NCBI RefSeq assembly: GCF_000346485.2
Contig: NZ_KQ976354.1
Span: forward strand, 10,622,341-10,686,340
Direction: 5' to 3'
Length of the DNA: 64,000 bases
Source: Scytonema hofmannii PCC 7110
GTDB lineage: Bacteria > Cyanobacteriota > Cyanobacteriia > Cyanobacteriales > Nostocaceae
Positions 27,482 through 35,120 of the stretch are shown piece by piece. Numbering within the stretch: position 1 is the first letter of the stretch; every line of letters starts with the position of its first letter. Position numbers and translations under genes: made by a program. The notes beneath the pieces were generated by a model, which saw nothing but the letters and a program-made list of their open reading frames with translations, had not been told where the DNA came from and made no database searches.

Positions 27482-27532
27482 GGTCACTGGTCACTGGTCA
27501 CTGGTCACTGGTCACTGGTCACTGGTCACTGG
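27482..27532. repeat. STRR (GGTCACT)7 array
   Basis: Seven perfect copies of the heptamer, which is CCAGTGA on the other strand. On the minus strand the first unit supplies the TGA stop codon of the GH57/DUF3536 gene (27526-27528). Confidence 0.9.
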
Positions 27533-30216
27533 TTAACATCAACTGCCAACTTTTGGCCCAATTTCAACAACTGACTGCTATAAGCTGCATTTTCTTGATT
27601 TGCCGTTTTGGTGACTATCTGCGGCACAATTTGATTGTGCAAACGGCTGAAGTATAGTTCCTGGGATCGGTTAAGGCAAATACCAAGGTTAAGCTGATAT
27701 CCCGCATCTATCAATCGTTCCAAGCGTTGAATATCTGCATCAGAGGTTCCCGTGGGATCGTACAGTACCTGCCAGAGAGAATGGAGTACTATTTGCTCTA
27801 ACATCTGTTTGCCTTCAGGAATATTTAACTGACAATGCAGGTGTTTGGCTTCTGTGGCAATTGCTTCTAGCTCTAAAATATGGTTCCAAGTGGATGTCGG
27901 TTCGGATATATCTTGCTCTAATGCACGCAATGTCATCATACACCGATACCCTAACGATATCTCTGCTGCTACCTGCAACTCCTGCGGTGCGGGAACTCCA
28001 TCGCGATGGAATGCCATTAAGATACCGTAATTATCTCTGTATGTTTGTGTGTAGAGTTGATCCAAACGTGTCAAGGTTTCCTGACTTAATATGTGCATGA
28101 GGCGGTGGCGTTCTTCGGCGAATAGATTCTGTAAGTTGAATGCTTCTTCACCAAACAATTGCACCATCGCCAAAATTGTGTGTGCTGCACTTGCTTGTTC
28201 GAGTGCGCCAAACAGTTTGTCCTTTAACTGGGTGTAAACACGGCGTCCTTGGAAAGGTTGAATACAACAATGGAAATCCCAACCCCCAAGGTGAAGAACC
28301 GCAAACACCAGATGTTCGCTTTCCCAGGTAATTTCTGAAACTAGGTTCAAATTCCCCACTGCCAAAGTGAGCGATCCCATCCTTTGGAGTTGATAATCTA
28401 GTTCGTTGATTGTGTAGCAATAAGCTCTCTTTTGGAAAGCGCTGGATGCTAAAGTTTGATTGTTGTTTGAAGGCAGGCGATCGCTTAAGCTCGATCGCTG
28501 ACCGTTAAACAATGAAGTAATGGCATATTGGGCTGCAACTTGTCTAAAGCGAATTTGGGCTGTCAGCACAAGTTGGCGGTAAATTTCCGCACCATGTTTG
28601 AAGAATTCAACATTACTGGTTGCAGCAGCAAGGCGTTTGATGAAACCTTTTTCTAATTGTACGCCTGCTACATCTCCTGCCAGTTCTAGAGCACGGGCAG
28701 CGTAACGAAGAATCTGCGTTCCTTCTGGGCGCGAGATTTCTTCAAAGAACCATCCACAACTGGTGAACATGAGCAAAGCATGACGCTGCATTTCTAACAG
28801 GCGCAAGGCGTCTACTTGTTCGGCTGCTGTCAGTTTGTGGTTTTGGTGGCGCTCTAGAAAACGAGCGACATTTTCGGGAGTGCGATCGCGAATAACGTCT
28901 ATGTATTCGTCTCGTGCATACCAGGGATCGCGGAACAATAGCTTGCCATGTTCTTCATACACCTGGATGAGGCGATCGCGCAACCAATCTAAAGCATCTC
29001 TTAAAGGACGACGCCATTTTTGGTGCCACGTTCCACCACCACCGCAACCGCAGTCATCTTGCCATCTATCCACACCGTGAGCACAACTCCATGCCGTGAT
29101 CGGCTTGAGTTCTACTTCCCAAGTGGGAGAACTCAGGCTGAGGTAGTGGGCAAAGTTTGTGACAGTCCAACCCCACTGGGTAAATTCTTGTGTAAATGCG
29201 TAGGCTAGTGTTTTTTCCGTCCCGCCTTTGTGGTGTCCAAAGGTTTCCCCATCTGTGGCCACAGAAATTAATTGTGCTGGACGGTGATCCCCGCGTACTG
29301 CCGAACCAATTCGCCCTGCCAAGTGGCTTGAATTATATAGGACATCACTAAATCCCATATCTCGCGAGATCGGGCCGTCATAAAAGAAGATATCTATGTA
29401 GGGGAGGGATTGGGAATTGGGGATCGGGGAGTGGTCTTTTTCCCCATTCCCTACTCCCAATTCCCTACTCCCCTTCAAAAAACACCGATATGGACGTGTG
29501 GGATCGATTTGACTTCCGCCTACTTCATGCCATTCTGGGTTGGGATTGTCTTTTGTTGGCATGAGACGACAGCGCTGTGCTTGCGATGGAGCCAGTACAA
29601 TAAAGCGAATCCCTTCGTCAATTAAGACTTTTAGGGTTGCATAGTCTACAGCCGTTTCTGCCAGCCACATTCCTTCGGGATCGCGCCCAAAGCGGGATCG
29701 GAAGTCTTCTTTGCCCCAGCGAATTTGGGTGTATTTGTCGCGTTCGTTGGCTAAAGGCATGATGATGTGGTTGTATACTTGCGCGATCGCATTGCCATGC
29801 CCGTTCAACCTTTCGCAACTCTTGCGGTCTGCCTCCAAGATGCGTTGGTAAACCTCCACATCATGGCGTTCCAACCACGACATCAGCGTTGGTCCAATAT
29901 TAAAGCTCAAATACTCATAGTTGTTAACGATCCCCACCAACTCGCCTCGGTCGTTTAACACTCTGGCAAAGGCATTGGGACGGTAACATTCAGCATGAAT
30001 GCGCTCGTTCCAATCATGAAAAGGTGCTGCACCAGGTTGACGCTCAATTGCGTCCAAATAAGGGTTTTCCCGTGGTGGTTGGTAAAAATGCCCATGAACA
30101 GTTACGTAAACACCCGTAGCTTGTCTTAGGGGATCGAGCATTTGGGTGCTTTTAATAGTTTCATGTGACATCAAATTTGTACCAGTACTAGCTGGCAATT
30201 CAGCTGCTGAGGTCAT
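27526..30216 (-). CDS. GH57-type glycosidase with DUF3536 domain
   Basis: A protein of about 896 residues starting at the ATG at 30216 (MTSAAELPAS); the frame extends to 30306 but that part looks like leader sequence. The GH57 landmarks are VTVHGHFYQPPRENPYLD near the start, GMWLAETAVD (nucleophile Glu) and VATDGETFGHHK (acid/base Asp region). Then comes the DUF3536 part with DDCGCGGGGTWHQKWRRPL. GH57 enzymes act on alpha-glucans (amylase, branching or transferase activities), so a role in glycogen handling is plausible but unproven. About residues 240-270 hold an insert (SRELGVGNGEKDHSPIPNSQ) encoded by repeat DNA at 29401-29473. The last codons, GTT AAC CAG TGA, run into the STRR array, which provides the stop. 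Confidence 0.87.
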   Translation of the reverse strand: MTSAAELPASTGTNLMSHETIKSTQMLDPLRQATGVYVTVHGHFYQPPRENPYLDAIERQPGAAPFHDWNERIHAECYRPNAFARVLNDRGELVGIVNNYEYLSFNIGPTLMSWLERHDVEVYQRILEADRKSCERLNGHGNAIAQVYNHIIMPLANERDKYTQIRWGKEDFRSRFGRDPEGMWLAETAVDYATLKVLIDEGIRFIVLAPSQAQRCRLMPTKDNPNPEWHEVGGSQIDPTRPYRCFLKGSRELGVGNGEKDHSPIPNSQSLPYIDIFFYDGPISRDMGFSDVLYNSSHLAGRIGSAVRGDHRPAQLISVATDGETFGHHKGGTEKTLAYAFTQEFTQWGWTVTNFAHYLSLSSPTWEVELKPITAWSCAHGVDRWQDDCGCGGGGTWHQKWRRPLRDALDWLRDRLIQVYEEHGKLLFRDPWYARDEYIDVIRDRTPENVARFLERHQNHKLTAAEQVDALRLLEMQRHALLMFTSCGWFFEEISRPEGTQILRYAARALELAGDVAGVQLEKGFIKRLAAATSNVEFFKHGAEIYRQLVLTAQIRFRQVAAQYAITSLFNGQRSSLSDRLPSNNNQTLASSAFQKRAYCYTINELDYQLQRMGSLTLAVGNLNLVSEITWESEHLVFAVLHLGGWDFHCCIQPFQGRRVYTQLKDKLFGALEQASAAHTILAMVQLFGEEAFNLQNLFAEERHRLMHILSQETLTRLDQLYTQTYRDNYGILMAFHRDGVPAPQELQVAAEISLGYRCMMTLRALEQDISEPTSTWNHILELEAIATEAKHLHCQLNIPEGKQMLEQIVLHSLWQVLYDPTGTSDADIQRLERLIDAGYQLNLGICLNRSQELYFSRLHNQIVPQIVTKTANQENAAYSSQLLKLGQKLAVDVNQ
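29401..29473. repeat. Palindromic GGGAATTGGG/CCCAATTCCC repeat inside the GH57 gene
   Basis: Left part GATTGGGAATTGGGGATCGG and right part CCCTACTCCCAATTCCCTAC are partly self-complementary. The repeat is read in frame as a linker with low-complexity composition, between the flanking conserved FLKGS and PYIDIFFYDG blocks. Confidence 0.7.
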
Positions 30217-30756
30217 GGAGTTACGATTCCAAATAGGATAGATAAACTTGCAATTGCGTCCGAGAGTAAAATTTCTATAAACCTTTCTAAATTGGCATTG
30301 CAACAACAGTGGGGAAAAGAGAGCAACTATGATATGTGAACAGATTCCGCTCTTGGCGGTCTAAATGTTGGAGTAATTTGCACTTCTTAAAGCAGCCTTC
30401 CAATTAAGTAACCATTGACAAAAGTGGGGTTAGCAGATTTCATCGTTGGTGGTGCTAAAAACTTAATTGTCTTTTAATAATATTAACCCGCATCCTTGTT
30501 GTAAAATTCCGCATTTCATTGAAACTTTTGCAACGAAAGATTGCGAATACGACTTATATCGCAATCTTATTTTACAAATAAAACTTCTTAAAGGAAACAG
30601 TAAAATCTCGGAACCCTTCTACTGGAGGGTTGGGAGTATCCTGAGTAAGAAGTTGAGGACAGTAGAGACGTGCTATGGCATATATATACAAAAGTGTTAT
30701 TTTTCACTTTTAACCCTTAACTCCGTTTCTGTTAACTTTTTCAGCCCAAAATACAC
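30217..30756. other. Intergenic region between divergent GH57 and cax genes
   Basis: About 540 bp that must contain two divergent promoters. No gene, RNA or clear operator was recognised. Confidence 0.4.
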
Positions 30757-31833
30757 ATGTCAGGTAAAAACATCATTTTTTTCGTTTTGTCTTTGTTTAT
30801 TCCGGTTTCCTTAGCGGCACATTACTTGGAATGGGGAGATCTCGTTGTTTTTGGAACCGCCTGCTTGGCAATTTTGCCTCTAGCTGCATGGATGGGAACA
30901 GCTACAGAAGAAATTGCTGTTGTCGTTGGTCCTTCTTTAGGGGGATTGTTAAATGCCACTTTTGGTAATGCCACAGAGCTGATTATTGCCCTGGTTGCCT
31001 TAAAAGCCGGATTAGTGGATGTTGTCAAAGCTAGTATCACGGGATCGATTATTGGGAACTTACTGCTAGTGATGGGTCTTGCAATGTTTTTAGGTGGACT
31101 GCGTCACAAGGAACAAAAATTTCAGTCAGTAGTAGCACGGGTAAATGCATCTTCTATGAATTTAGCAGTCATTGCCATTTTGCTGCCAACCACAATGAGA
31201 TTGGGTTCTCAGGCAGTTAGCGAACAAATATTGCAAAATCTTTCCCTAGCTGTTGCCATAGTCCTAATGATTGTTTATGCTTTAACACTATTGTTTTCTA
31301 TGAAAACCCACGCCTATCTCTATGAGGTAGGTGTTGCAGAAACAGTGGAAGAAGAGCATTATAGAAAACCGAACATTTGGTTGTGGGCGAGTGTATTGCT
31401 AGTTTGTACTATTCTAGTCGCATTAGAATCAGAAATGCTAGTCGAATCACTGGAAGTGGCTACAGCCCAGTTAGGTGTGACTGCGTTATTTACAGGGGTC
31501 ATTCTTGTACCGATTGTTGGTAACGCTGCGGAACACGCGACAGCCGTCACAGTAGCTCTAAAAGATAAGATGGATCTTTCTCTTTCGGTAGCAGTGGGAT
31601 CGAGTATGCAAATTGCCCTGTTTGTAGCTCCTGTCTTAGTTTTAGCAGGTCGGGTATTCGGTCAACCCATGGATTTAAATTTTAATCCCTTTGAACTAGT
31701 GGCTGTAGCTGTATCAGTTTTGATTGCAAATAGCATTAGTTCCGATGGAAAGTCAAACTGGCTCGAAGGGGTATTGTTATTAGCGGCATATACAGTATTG
31801 GGATTTGCGTTCTACTACCTTCCCGTTGCTTAG
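30757..31833 (+). CDS. cax: Ca2+/H+ exchanger, CAX family
   Basis: A 358-residue membrane protein with about eleven transmembrane helices. The two inverted half-repeats each have the cation-binding signature: GNATELIIALVAL in the first half and GNAAEHATAVTVAL in the second, including the essential Glu. An acidic loop (VAETVEEEHY) separates the halves. The protein would use the proton gradient to remove Ca2+ from the cytoplasm. It has no long N-terminal autoinhibitory region as in plants. This start (ATG at 30757) is preferred over the overlapping frame at 30467, which has no family match. The EF-hand protein at 5.3 kb is the only other Ca2+-linked cytoplasmic gene in the window. Confidence 0.92.
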   Translation: MSGKNIIFFVLSLFIPVSLAAHYLEWGDLVVFGTACLAILPLAAWMGTATEEIAVVVGPSLGGLLNATFGNATELIIALVALKAGLVDVVKASITGSIIGNLLLVMGLAMFLGGLRHKEQKFQSVVARVNASSMNLAVIAILLPTTMRLGSQAVSEQILQNLSLAVAIVLMIVYALTLLFSMKTHAYLYEVGVAETVEEEHYRKPNIWLWASVLLVCTILVALESEMLVESLEVATAQLGVTALFTGVILVPIVGNAAEHATAVTVALKDKMDLSLSVAVGSSMQIALFVAPVLVLAGRVFGQPMDLNFNPFELVAVAVSVLIANSISSDGKSNWLEGVLLLAAYTVLGFAFYYLPVA

Positions 31834-32047
31834 ACATAAAGATAACGTTAAAAAAGCCACCACATAGGTATTCTTTTCGCTACAACTGTATCTGGTAGTG
31901 ACCGAACAGACCTAACCAACGGGGGTAAATTGGCTCCTCCCTGGGGAATATCACCCTATAGGGGTAATGTCGGAGTGAGTCTCGCAACACTACCTTAGAT
32001 TGATAGAAAAGTAATCTTACACCTTAAATCATTCACGGAGGGTGAAT

Positions 32048-32371
32048 ATGACACAAGCTGCCGATTTCAATACAGTGCTTGAGGCTGCTGCTCGCTCCAT
32101 CAGCTTGCCACTCGTGGTACAAGGTGACAATGGTGATGCCGTGAAATTTCTCCAACAACTTCTAAACGCTTATAGAAGCAAGATTGGGGATGGAAACGCT
32201 GCACCGCTTCAAGAAGACGGAAATTTTGGTCGTAACACTTTCGCTGCTGTTGTCAGATTTCAACAAGAATACAGAGCAATTATTAGCGATCCAACTTTTC
32301 CTATTGATGGAAAAGTCGGTCCTTTAACTTGGCGTGCTTTGGGTGATTTCGCTTATCGTCGGTGTCGCTAA
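32048..32371 (+). CDS. Peptidoglycan-binding-domain protein A1
   Basis: A 107-residue protein made almost entirely of one PG_binding_1 domain: GDNGDAVKFLQQLLNAY, DGNFGRNTFAAVVRFQQEY and DGKVGPLTWRALG. I choose ATG 32048 because GGAGGG lies 5 bases before it and because its paralogue at 33108 starts with the same MTQAADFN. The domain is preceded by about 20 residues without a signal peptide, so how it reaches peptidoglycan is unclear. There is no catalytic domain. It is the first of six such genes on one strand between 32.0 and 35.1 kb. STRR units (CCAGTGA) follow its stop. Confidence 0.85.
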   Translation: MTQAADFNTVLEAAARSISLPLVVQGDNGDAVKFLQQLLNAYRSKIGDGNAAPLQEDGNFGRNTFAAVVRFQQEYRAIISDPTFPIDGKVGPLTWRALGDFAYRRCR

Positions 32372-32377
32372 TCACCT

Positions 32378-32412
32378 GACCAGTGACCAGTGACCAGTGA
32401 CCAGTGACCAGT
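32378..32412 (+). repeat. STRR (CCAGTGA)n between PGBD genes A1 and B1
   Basis: Four to five copies of the heptamer directly after the A1 gene. Confidence 0.88.
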
Positions 32413-32508
32413 TAACTGACTTTATGTGACTGACTATTGTCAACTCACCTGGTACTGGATCGGTCAAATGAATGAACATCATTGAAACAAACAGAGGAAG
32501 GTTAAATC

Positions 32509-32760
32509 ATGGCTCAAAAGAGTTTACCCCCAGTACAAAATGGTTCCACTGGTGAAGCTGTAAGATTTCTACAACAACTTTTAATCGTTTTCGGCAAGCT
32601 GAGTAACAGCGACTTCGATGCCATCTTTGGCAGTAACACAGAGAATGCTGTTAAAGAGTTTCAACGCGAACAAAATTTAACAGTTGATGGTAAAGTCGGT
32701 CCACAAACATGGGCTGCATTAGGTAACCAAACCAAGAATACCTGTGCACAGTTCCAGTAA
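32509..32760 (+). CDS. Peptidoglycan-binding-domain protein B1
   Basis: An 83-residue protein: MAQKSLPPVQNGSTGEAVRF leads straight into one PG_binding_1 domain (FLQQLLIVFGKL, FGSNTENAVKEFQ, DGKVGPQTWAALG). No signal peptide, no other domain. Ribosome-binding site GGAAGG 8 bases before ATG. The closest relative in the window is B2 at 33558-33815, which starts MAEQKLPQLKKDTNGDAVRL and has the same GGAAGG leader. A1-B1 and A2-B2 therefore look like a duplicated pair. Confidence 0.84.
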   Translation: MAQKSLPPVQNGSTGEAVRFLQQLLIVFGKLSNSDFDAIFGSNTENAVKEFQREQNLTVDGKVGPQTWAALGNQTKNTCAQFQ

Positions 32761-32859
32761 GGGATTAGGGATTAGGGATTAGGGATTAGAGGTTAGGGAT
32801 CATCAGAAGAGGAATGTTCACATCCTACCGACCACTAACCACTAACCACTAACGATGAC

Positions 32860-33091
32860 AGGCGAGACGCCTGTCCTACACCACTCAGGCGAGACGCCTG
32901 TCCTTACATCACTAACCACTAACGATGACAGGCGAGACGCCTGTCCTACACCGCTCAGGCGAGACGCCTGTCCTACACCGCTCAGGCGAGACGCCTGTCC
33001 TACATCACTCAGGCGAGACGCCTGTCCTACATCACTCAGGCGAGACGCCTGTCCTACATCACTCAGGCGAGACGCCTGTCCTACACCACTA
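32860..33091. repeat. Eight-copy 27-bp palindromic repeat array
   Basis: The unit begins AGGCGAGACGCCTGTCCTAC; copies start at 32860, 32887, 32930, 32957, 32984, 33011, 33038 and 33065. Spacing is 27 bp except where a CTAACCA-type STRR splits copies 2 and 3. Each unit contains the self-complementary AGGCGAGACGCCT. It fills the gap between PGBD genes B1 and A2. There are no spacers, so it is not a CRISPR array. A continuous frame across it (32855-33142) encodes only a 9-residue periodic peptide and I do not call it a gene. Confidence 0.9.
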
Positions 33092-33107
33092 ACAACAAAG
33101 GTGAATC

Positions 33108-33440
33108 ATGACACAAGCTGCGGATTTCAATGCCTCGGTTGAAGCTAGTGCTGCTTCTATCGGTATGCCACAAGTAGTACAAGGTGACACTGGCGACGCC
33201 GTGAAATATTTACAACAACTGCTCAATGCTTACAGAAGCAAGATTGGGAATGGAAATGTTACACCATTACTGAAAGTAGACGGAAACTTTGGTAGCAACA
33301 CTTCTTCAGCTGTTGTTCAATTCCAAAAAGAATACACAGCAGTAAATACGAGCAATATAAAATTGGCCGCCGATGGAAAAGTCGGTTCTGCGACTTGGCG
33401 GGCTTTGGGCGATTTTGGTTTCCTTAAGTGTCGCCCCTAA
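33108..33440 (+). CDS. Peptidoglycan-binding-domain protein A2
   Basis: A 110-residue paralogue of A1 (shared MTQAADFN, QGDTGDAVKYLQQLLNAYRS, DGNFGSNTSSAVVQFQKEY, DGKVGSATWRALGDF). The domain is complete. AAAGGTG 6 bases before ATG is an acceptable ribosome-binding site and lies right next to the end of the 27-bp repeat array. No signal peptide. The protein ends FLKCRP; A1 ends YRRCR, so a C-terminal Cys flanked by basic residues is conserved in both A-type proteins. Confidence 0.85.
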   Translation: MTQAADFNASVEASAASIGMPQVVQGDTGDAVKYLQQLLNAYRSKIGNGNVTPLLKVDGNFGSNTSSAVVQFQKEYTAVNTSNIKLAADGKVGSATWRALGDFGFLKCRP

Positions 33441-33442
33441 TT

Positions 33443-33490
33443 CAGTGACCAGTGACCAGTGACCAGTGACCAGTGACTAGTGACTAGTGA
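33443..33490 (+). repeat. STRR (CCAGTGA)n between PGBD genes A2 and B2
   Basis: About six heptamers, the last two drifting to CTAGTGA. The array occupies the same relative place as the one after A1. Confidence 0.88.
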
Positions 33491-33557
33491 GTGGTTAATA
33501 GTTAACAACGAAGAAGAGCCAAATCAAAGTCATTTAAAAAATTTAGGGAAGGAAATC

Positions 33558-33815
33558 ATGGCTGAGCAGAAATTGCCCCAATTAAAAAAGGACACTAATG
33601 GTGATGCTGTAAGATTGCTACAACAACAATTGATTACTTTTGGATATCTAGGGAGTAGTAGTTTTGATTCAAAATTTGGTTCAGTTACAGAAGCAGCTGT
33701 CAAACAGTTCCAACGCGATCAAAACTTAAAAGATGATGGGATTGTTGGTCCTAATACTTGGTTGGCTTTAGCAAACTGGGCAAATCGTTTTTGTCAACAA
33801 CTAGCACCACAATAA
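33558..33815 (+). CDS. Peptidoglycan-binding-domain protein B2
   Basis: An 85-residue single-domain PG_binding_1 protein (TNGDAVRLLQQQLITFGYLG, FGSVTEAAVKQFQRDQNLK, DGIVGPNTWLALANW). The start at ATG 33558 is chosen because GGAAGG precedes it and because it matches the B1 start; an upstream frame from 33480 runs through STRR DNA and is not credible. Like B1 it keeps a Cys near the C-terminus (RFCQQLAPQ; B1 has NTCAQFQ). No signal peptide or partner domain. Confidence 0.84.
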   Translation: MAEQKLPQLKKDTNGDAVRLLQQQLITFGYLGSSSFDSKFGSVTEAAVKQFQRDQNLKDDGIVGPNTWLALANWANRFCQQLAPQ

Positions 33816-33969
33816 AGTAGGGGCGTAGAAGCTAGTCCTTGTAGGGGCGCGGCGGCTTTGCGCCCCTACTCACAACTAACCGTTAACCATTAACATTTTT
33901 CCTAGCTGTGTCAGTTTTTTGAAAGATAGTTAAAATTAAAAAATAAAATTAATTTATAAATAAATTACT

Positions 33970-34269
33970 ATGGAAGAGTCTACAAATCCAGCACAGCCTC
34001 AAGAAGAACTTGAAGCACAATTTGAGGAACAATCCGAAGCACAATTTATGTCAGCACGAGCATCAGGTTTACCAACTCTAAGATTTGGCTCCTCCGGTCA
34101 TTCTGTTAGAGTATTACAACGACTTTTAGTTTCCAACGGCTACTTCGTGAGAATTGATGGGAATTTCGGTGCTCTCACAGAGTCTGCTGTAATGGCTTTT
34201 CAAAGTGGGCGGGGTCTCAACCCTGATGGTGTGGTTGGTTCGAGAACTTGGGCTGAATTAACAGGTTAA
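33970..34269 (+). CDS. Peptidoglycan-binding-domain protein C
   Basis: A 99-residue protein with an acidic, Gln/Glu-rich N-terminal extension (residues 1-30, QEELEAQFEEQSEAQ) and one PG_binding_1 domain (SSGHSVRVLQRLLVSNGYFV, DGNFGALTESAVMAFQ, DGVVGSRTWAEL). The domain is of the type that ends TWAELTG rather than the A/B type. No signal peptide and no C-terminal Cys, so it differs from the A and B proteins. Confidence 0.82.
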   Translation: MEESTNPAQPQEELEAQFEEQSEAQFMSARASGLPTLRFGSSGHSVRVLQRLLVSNGYFVRIDGNFGALTESAVMAFQSGRGLNPDGVVGSRTWAELTG

Positions 34270-34426
34270 TTAGCCGTTTCTCAATCCAAAATCTACGCAT
34301 CCAAAATCTAAAATCCAAAATGGTATTGCAAGGAACAGCAAACACCATTTTACGGAATCTTTGGAAAAAATTATTACATTTTTTATTTTGTAATTACTGT
34401 TTATTCCGGAACGACAGCTATATTAG

Positions 34427-35053
34427 ATGTCAAATAAAGCATGGGCCTTAGTAAAATGTGACACAATGACTGATATTGCCCTGCTGATGACGGGCGTATT
34501 GCAAACAGGACAATTTTCTTTGCTGAGTTTAGCGAATCAGCTATTTCTTCAGTTAGAGACCAGCGTGGAAGAGTCAAATCAAGACCAGCTATCTCCGATA
34601 GTTTCACCTGCTCAAATTACACCACCTGAATTTATGCAATATGATGAGACAATATACGTCTCTCCATTAGAACAAACTACAGAAAATAAAAATATAGTGA
34701 ATCAAGCTCAAACGGCTTCTATTGTAGAGTCCTTAGTAGCGTCAGAAAATACCCCTGCGGTCAATTCTCGTCGTTACAGGCGAAGATTCACTGGTAAACG
34801 AGGTGGTTACCAAGTGGTGACTGCTGTATCTTATGACTATACTAATCGAGCCTTACCAATTTTGAGTTTTGGCAATGAGGGTATTGCTGTTAGAGCTTTA
34901 CAACGTCTGTTATCGTACAACGGCTATGCTGTTCAAATTGATGGAGTTTTCGGTGCGCTAACAGAAGCGGCTGTTAAATCTTTTCAAAACCAACGCAGTA
35001 TAGCAGTAGATGGCATTGTTGGACAAACAACTTGGGTGGAATTAACACAATAG
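34427..35053 (+). CDS. Peptidoglycan-binding-domain protein D, with N-terminal extension
   Basis: A 208-residue protein whose last 70 residues are a PG_binding_1 domain closest to protein C (FGNEGIAVRALQRLLSYNGY, DGVFGALTEAAVKSFQNQR, DGIVGQTTWVELTQ). The first 45 residues (ALVKCDTMTDIALLMTGVLQ, FSLLSLANQLFLQLE) form a conserved-looking helical segment and are followed by a Ser/Thr/Gln-rich linker of about 80 residues and a basic patch (SRRYRRRFTGKRGG). There is no classical signal peptide. It is the last of the six PGBD genes and faces sucrose synthase across an STRR-rich gap. Confidence 0.8.
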   Translation: MSNKAWALVKCDTMTDIALLMTGVLQTGQFSLLSLANQLFLQLETSVEESNQDQLSPIVSPAQITPPEFMQYDETIYVSPLEQTTENKNIVNQAQTASIVESLVASENTPAVNSRRYRRRFTGKRGGYQVVTAVSYDYTNRALPILSFGNEGIAVRALQRLLSYNGYAVQIDGVFGALTEAAVKSFQNQRSIAVDGIVGQTTWVELTQ

Positions 35054-35118
35054 TCATTTGTCATTGGTCATTTGTCATTTGCAAGTGACCAGTGACCAGT
35101 GACCAGTGACAAATGACT
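35052..35118. repeat. Mixed STRR block between PGBD-D and sucrose synthase
   Basis: TCATTTG/TCATTGG heptamers followed by CCAGTGA heptamers and an inverted CAAATGA, so the block is partly self-complementary and lies exactly between two convergent genes. Confidence 0.8.
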
Positions 35119-35120
35119 AT

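Noticed and set aside
30467-30814. A 115-codon frame upstream of and overlapping cax
   Set aside because: It overlaps the well-supported cax start in another frame and has no recognisable motif or ribosome-binding site.
32860-33091. CRISPR-like regular repeats
   Set aside because: The units follow each other directly without unique spacers and no cas genes are nearby.
32855-33142. A 95-codon open frame with repeated RRDACPTPL peptides
   Set aside because: It is only the translation of the 27-bp palindromic array and an overlap with PGBD gene A2; there is no ribosome-binding site.
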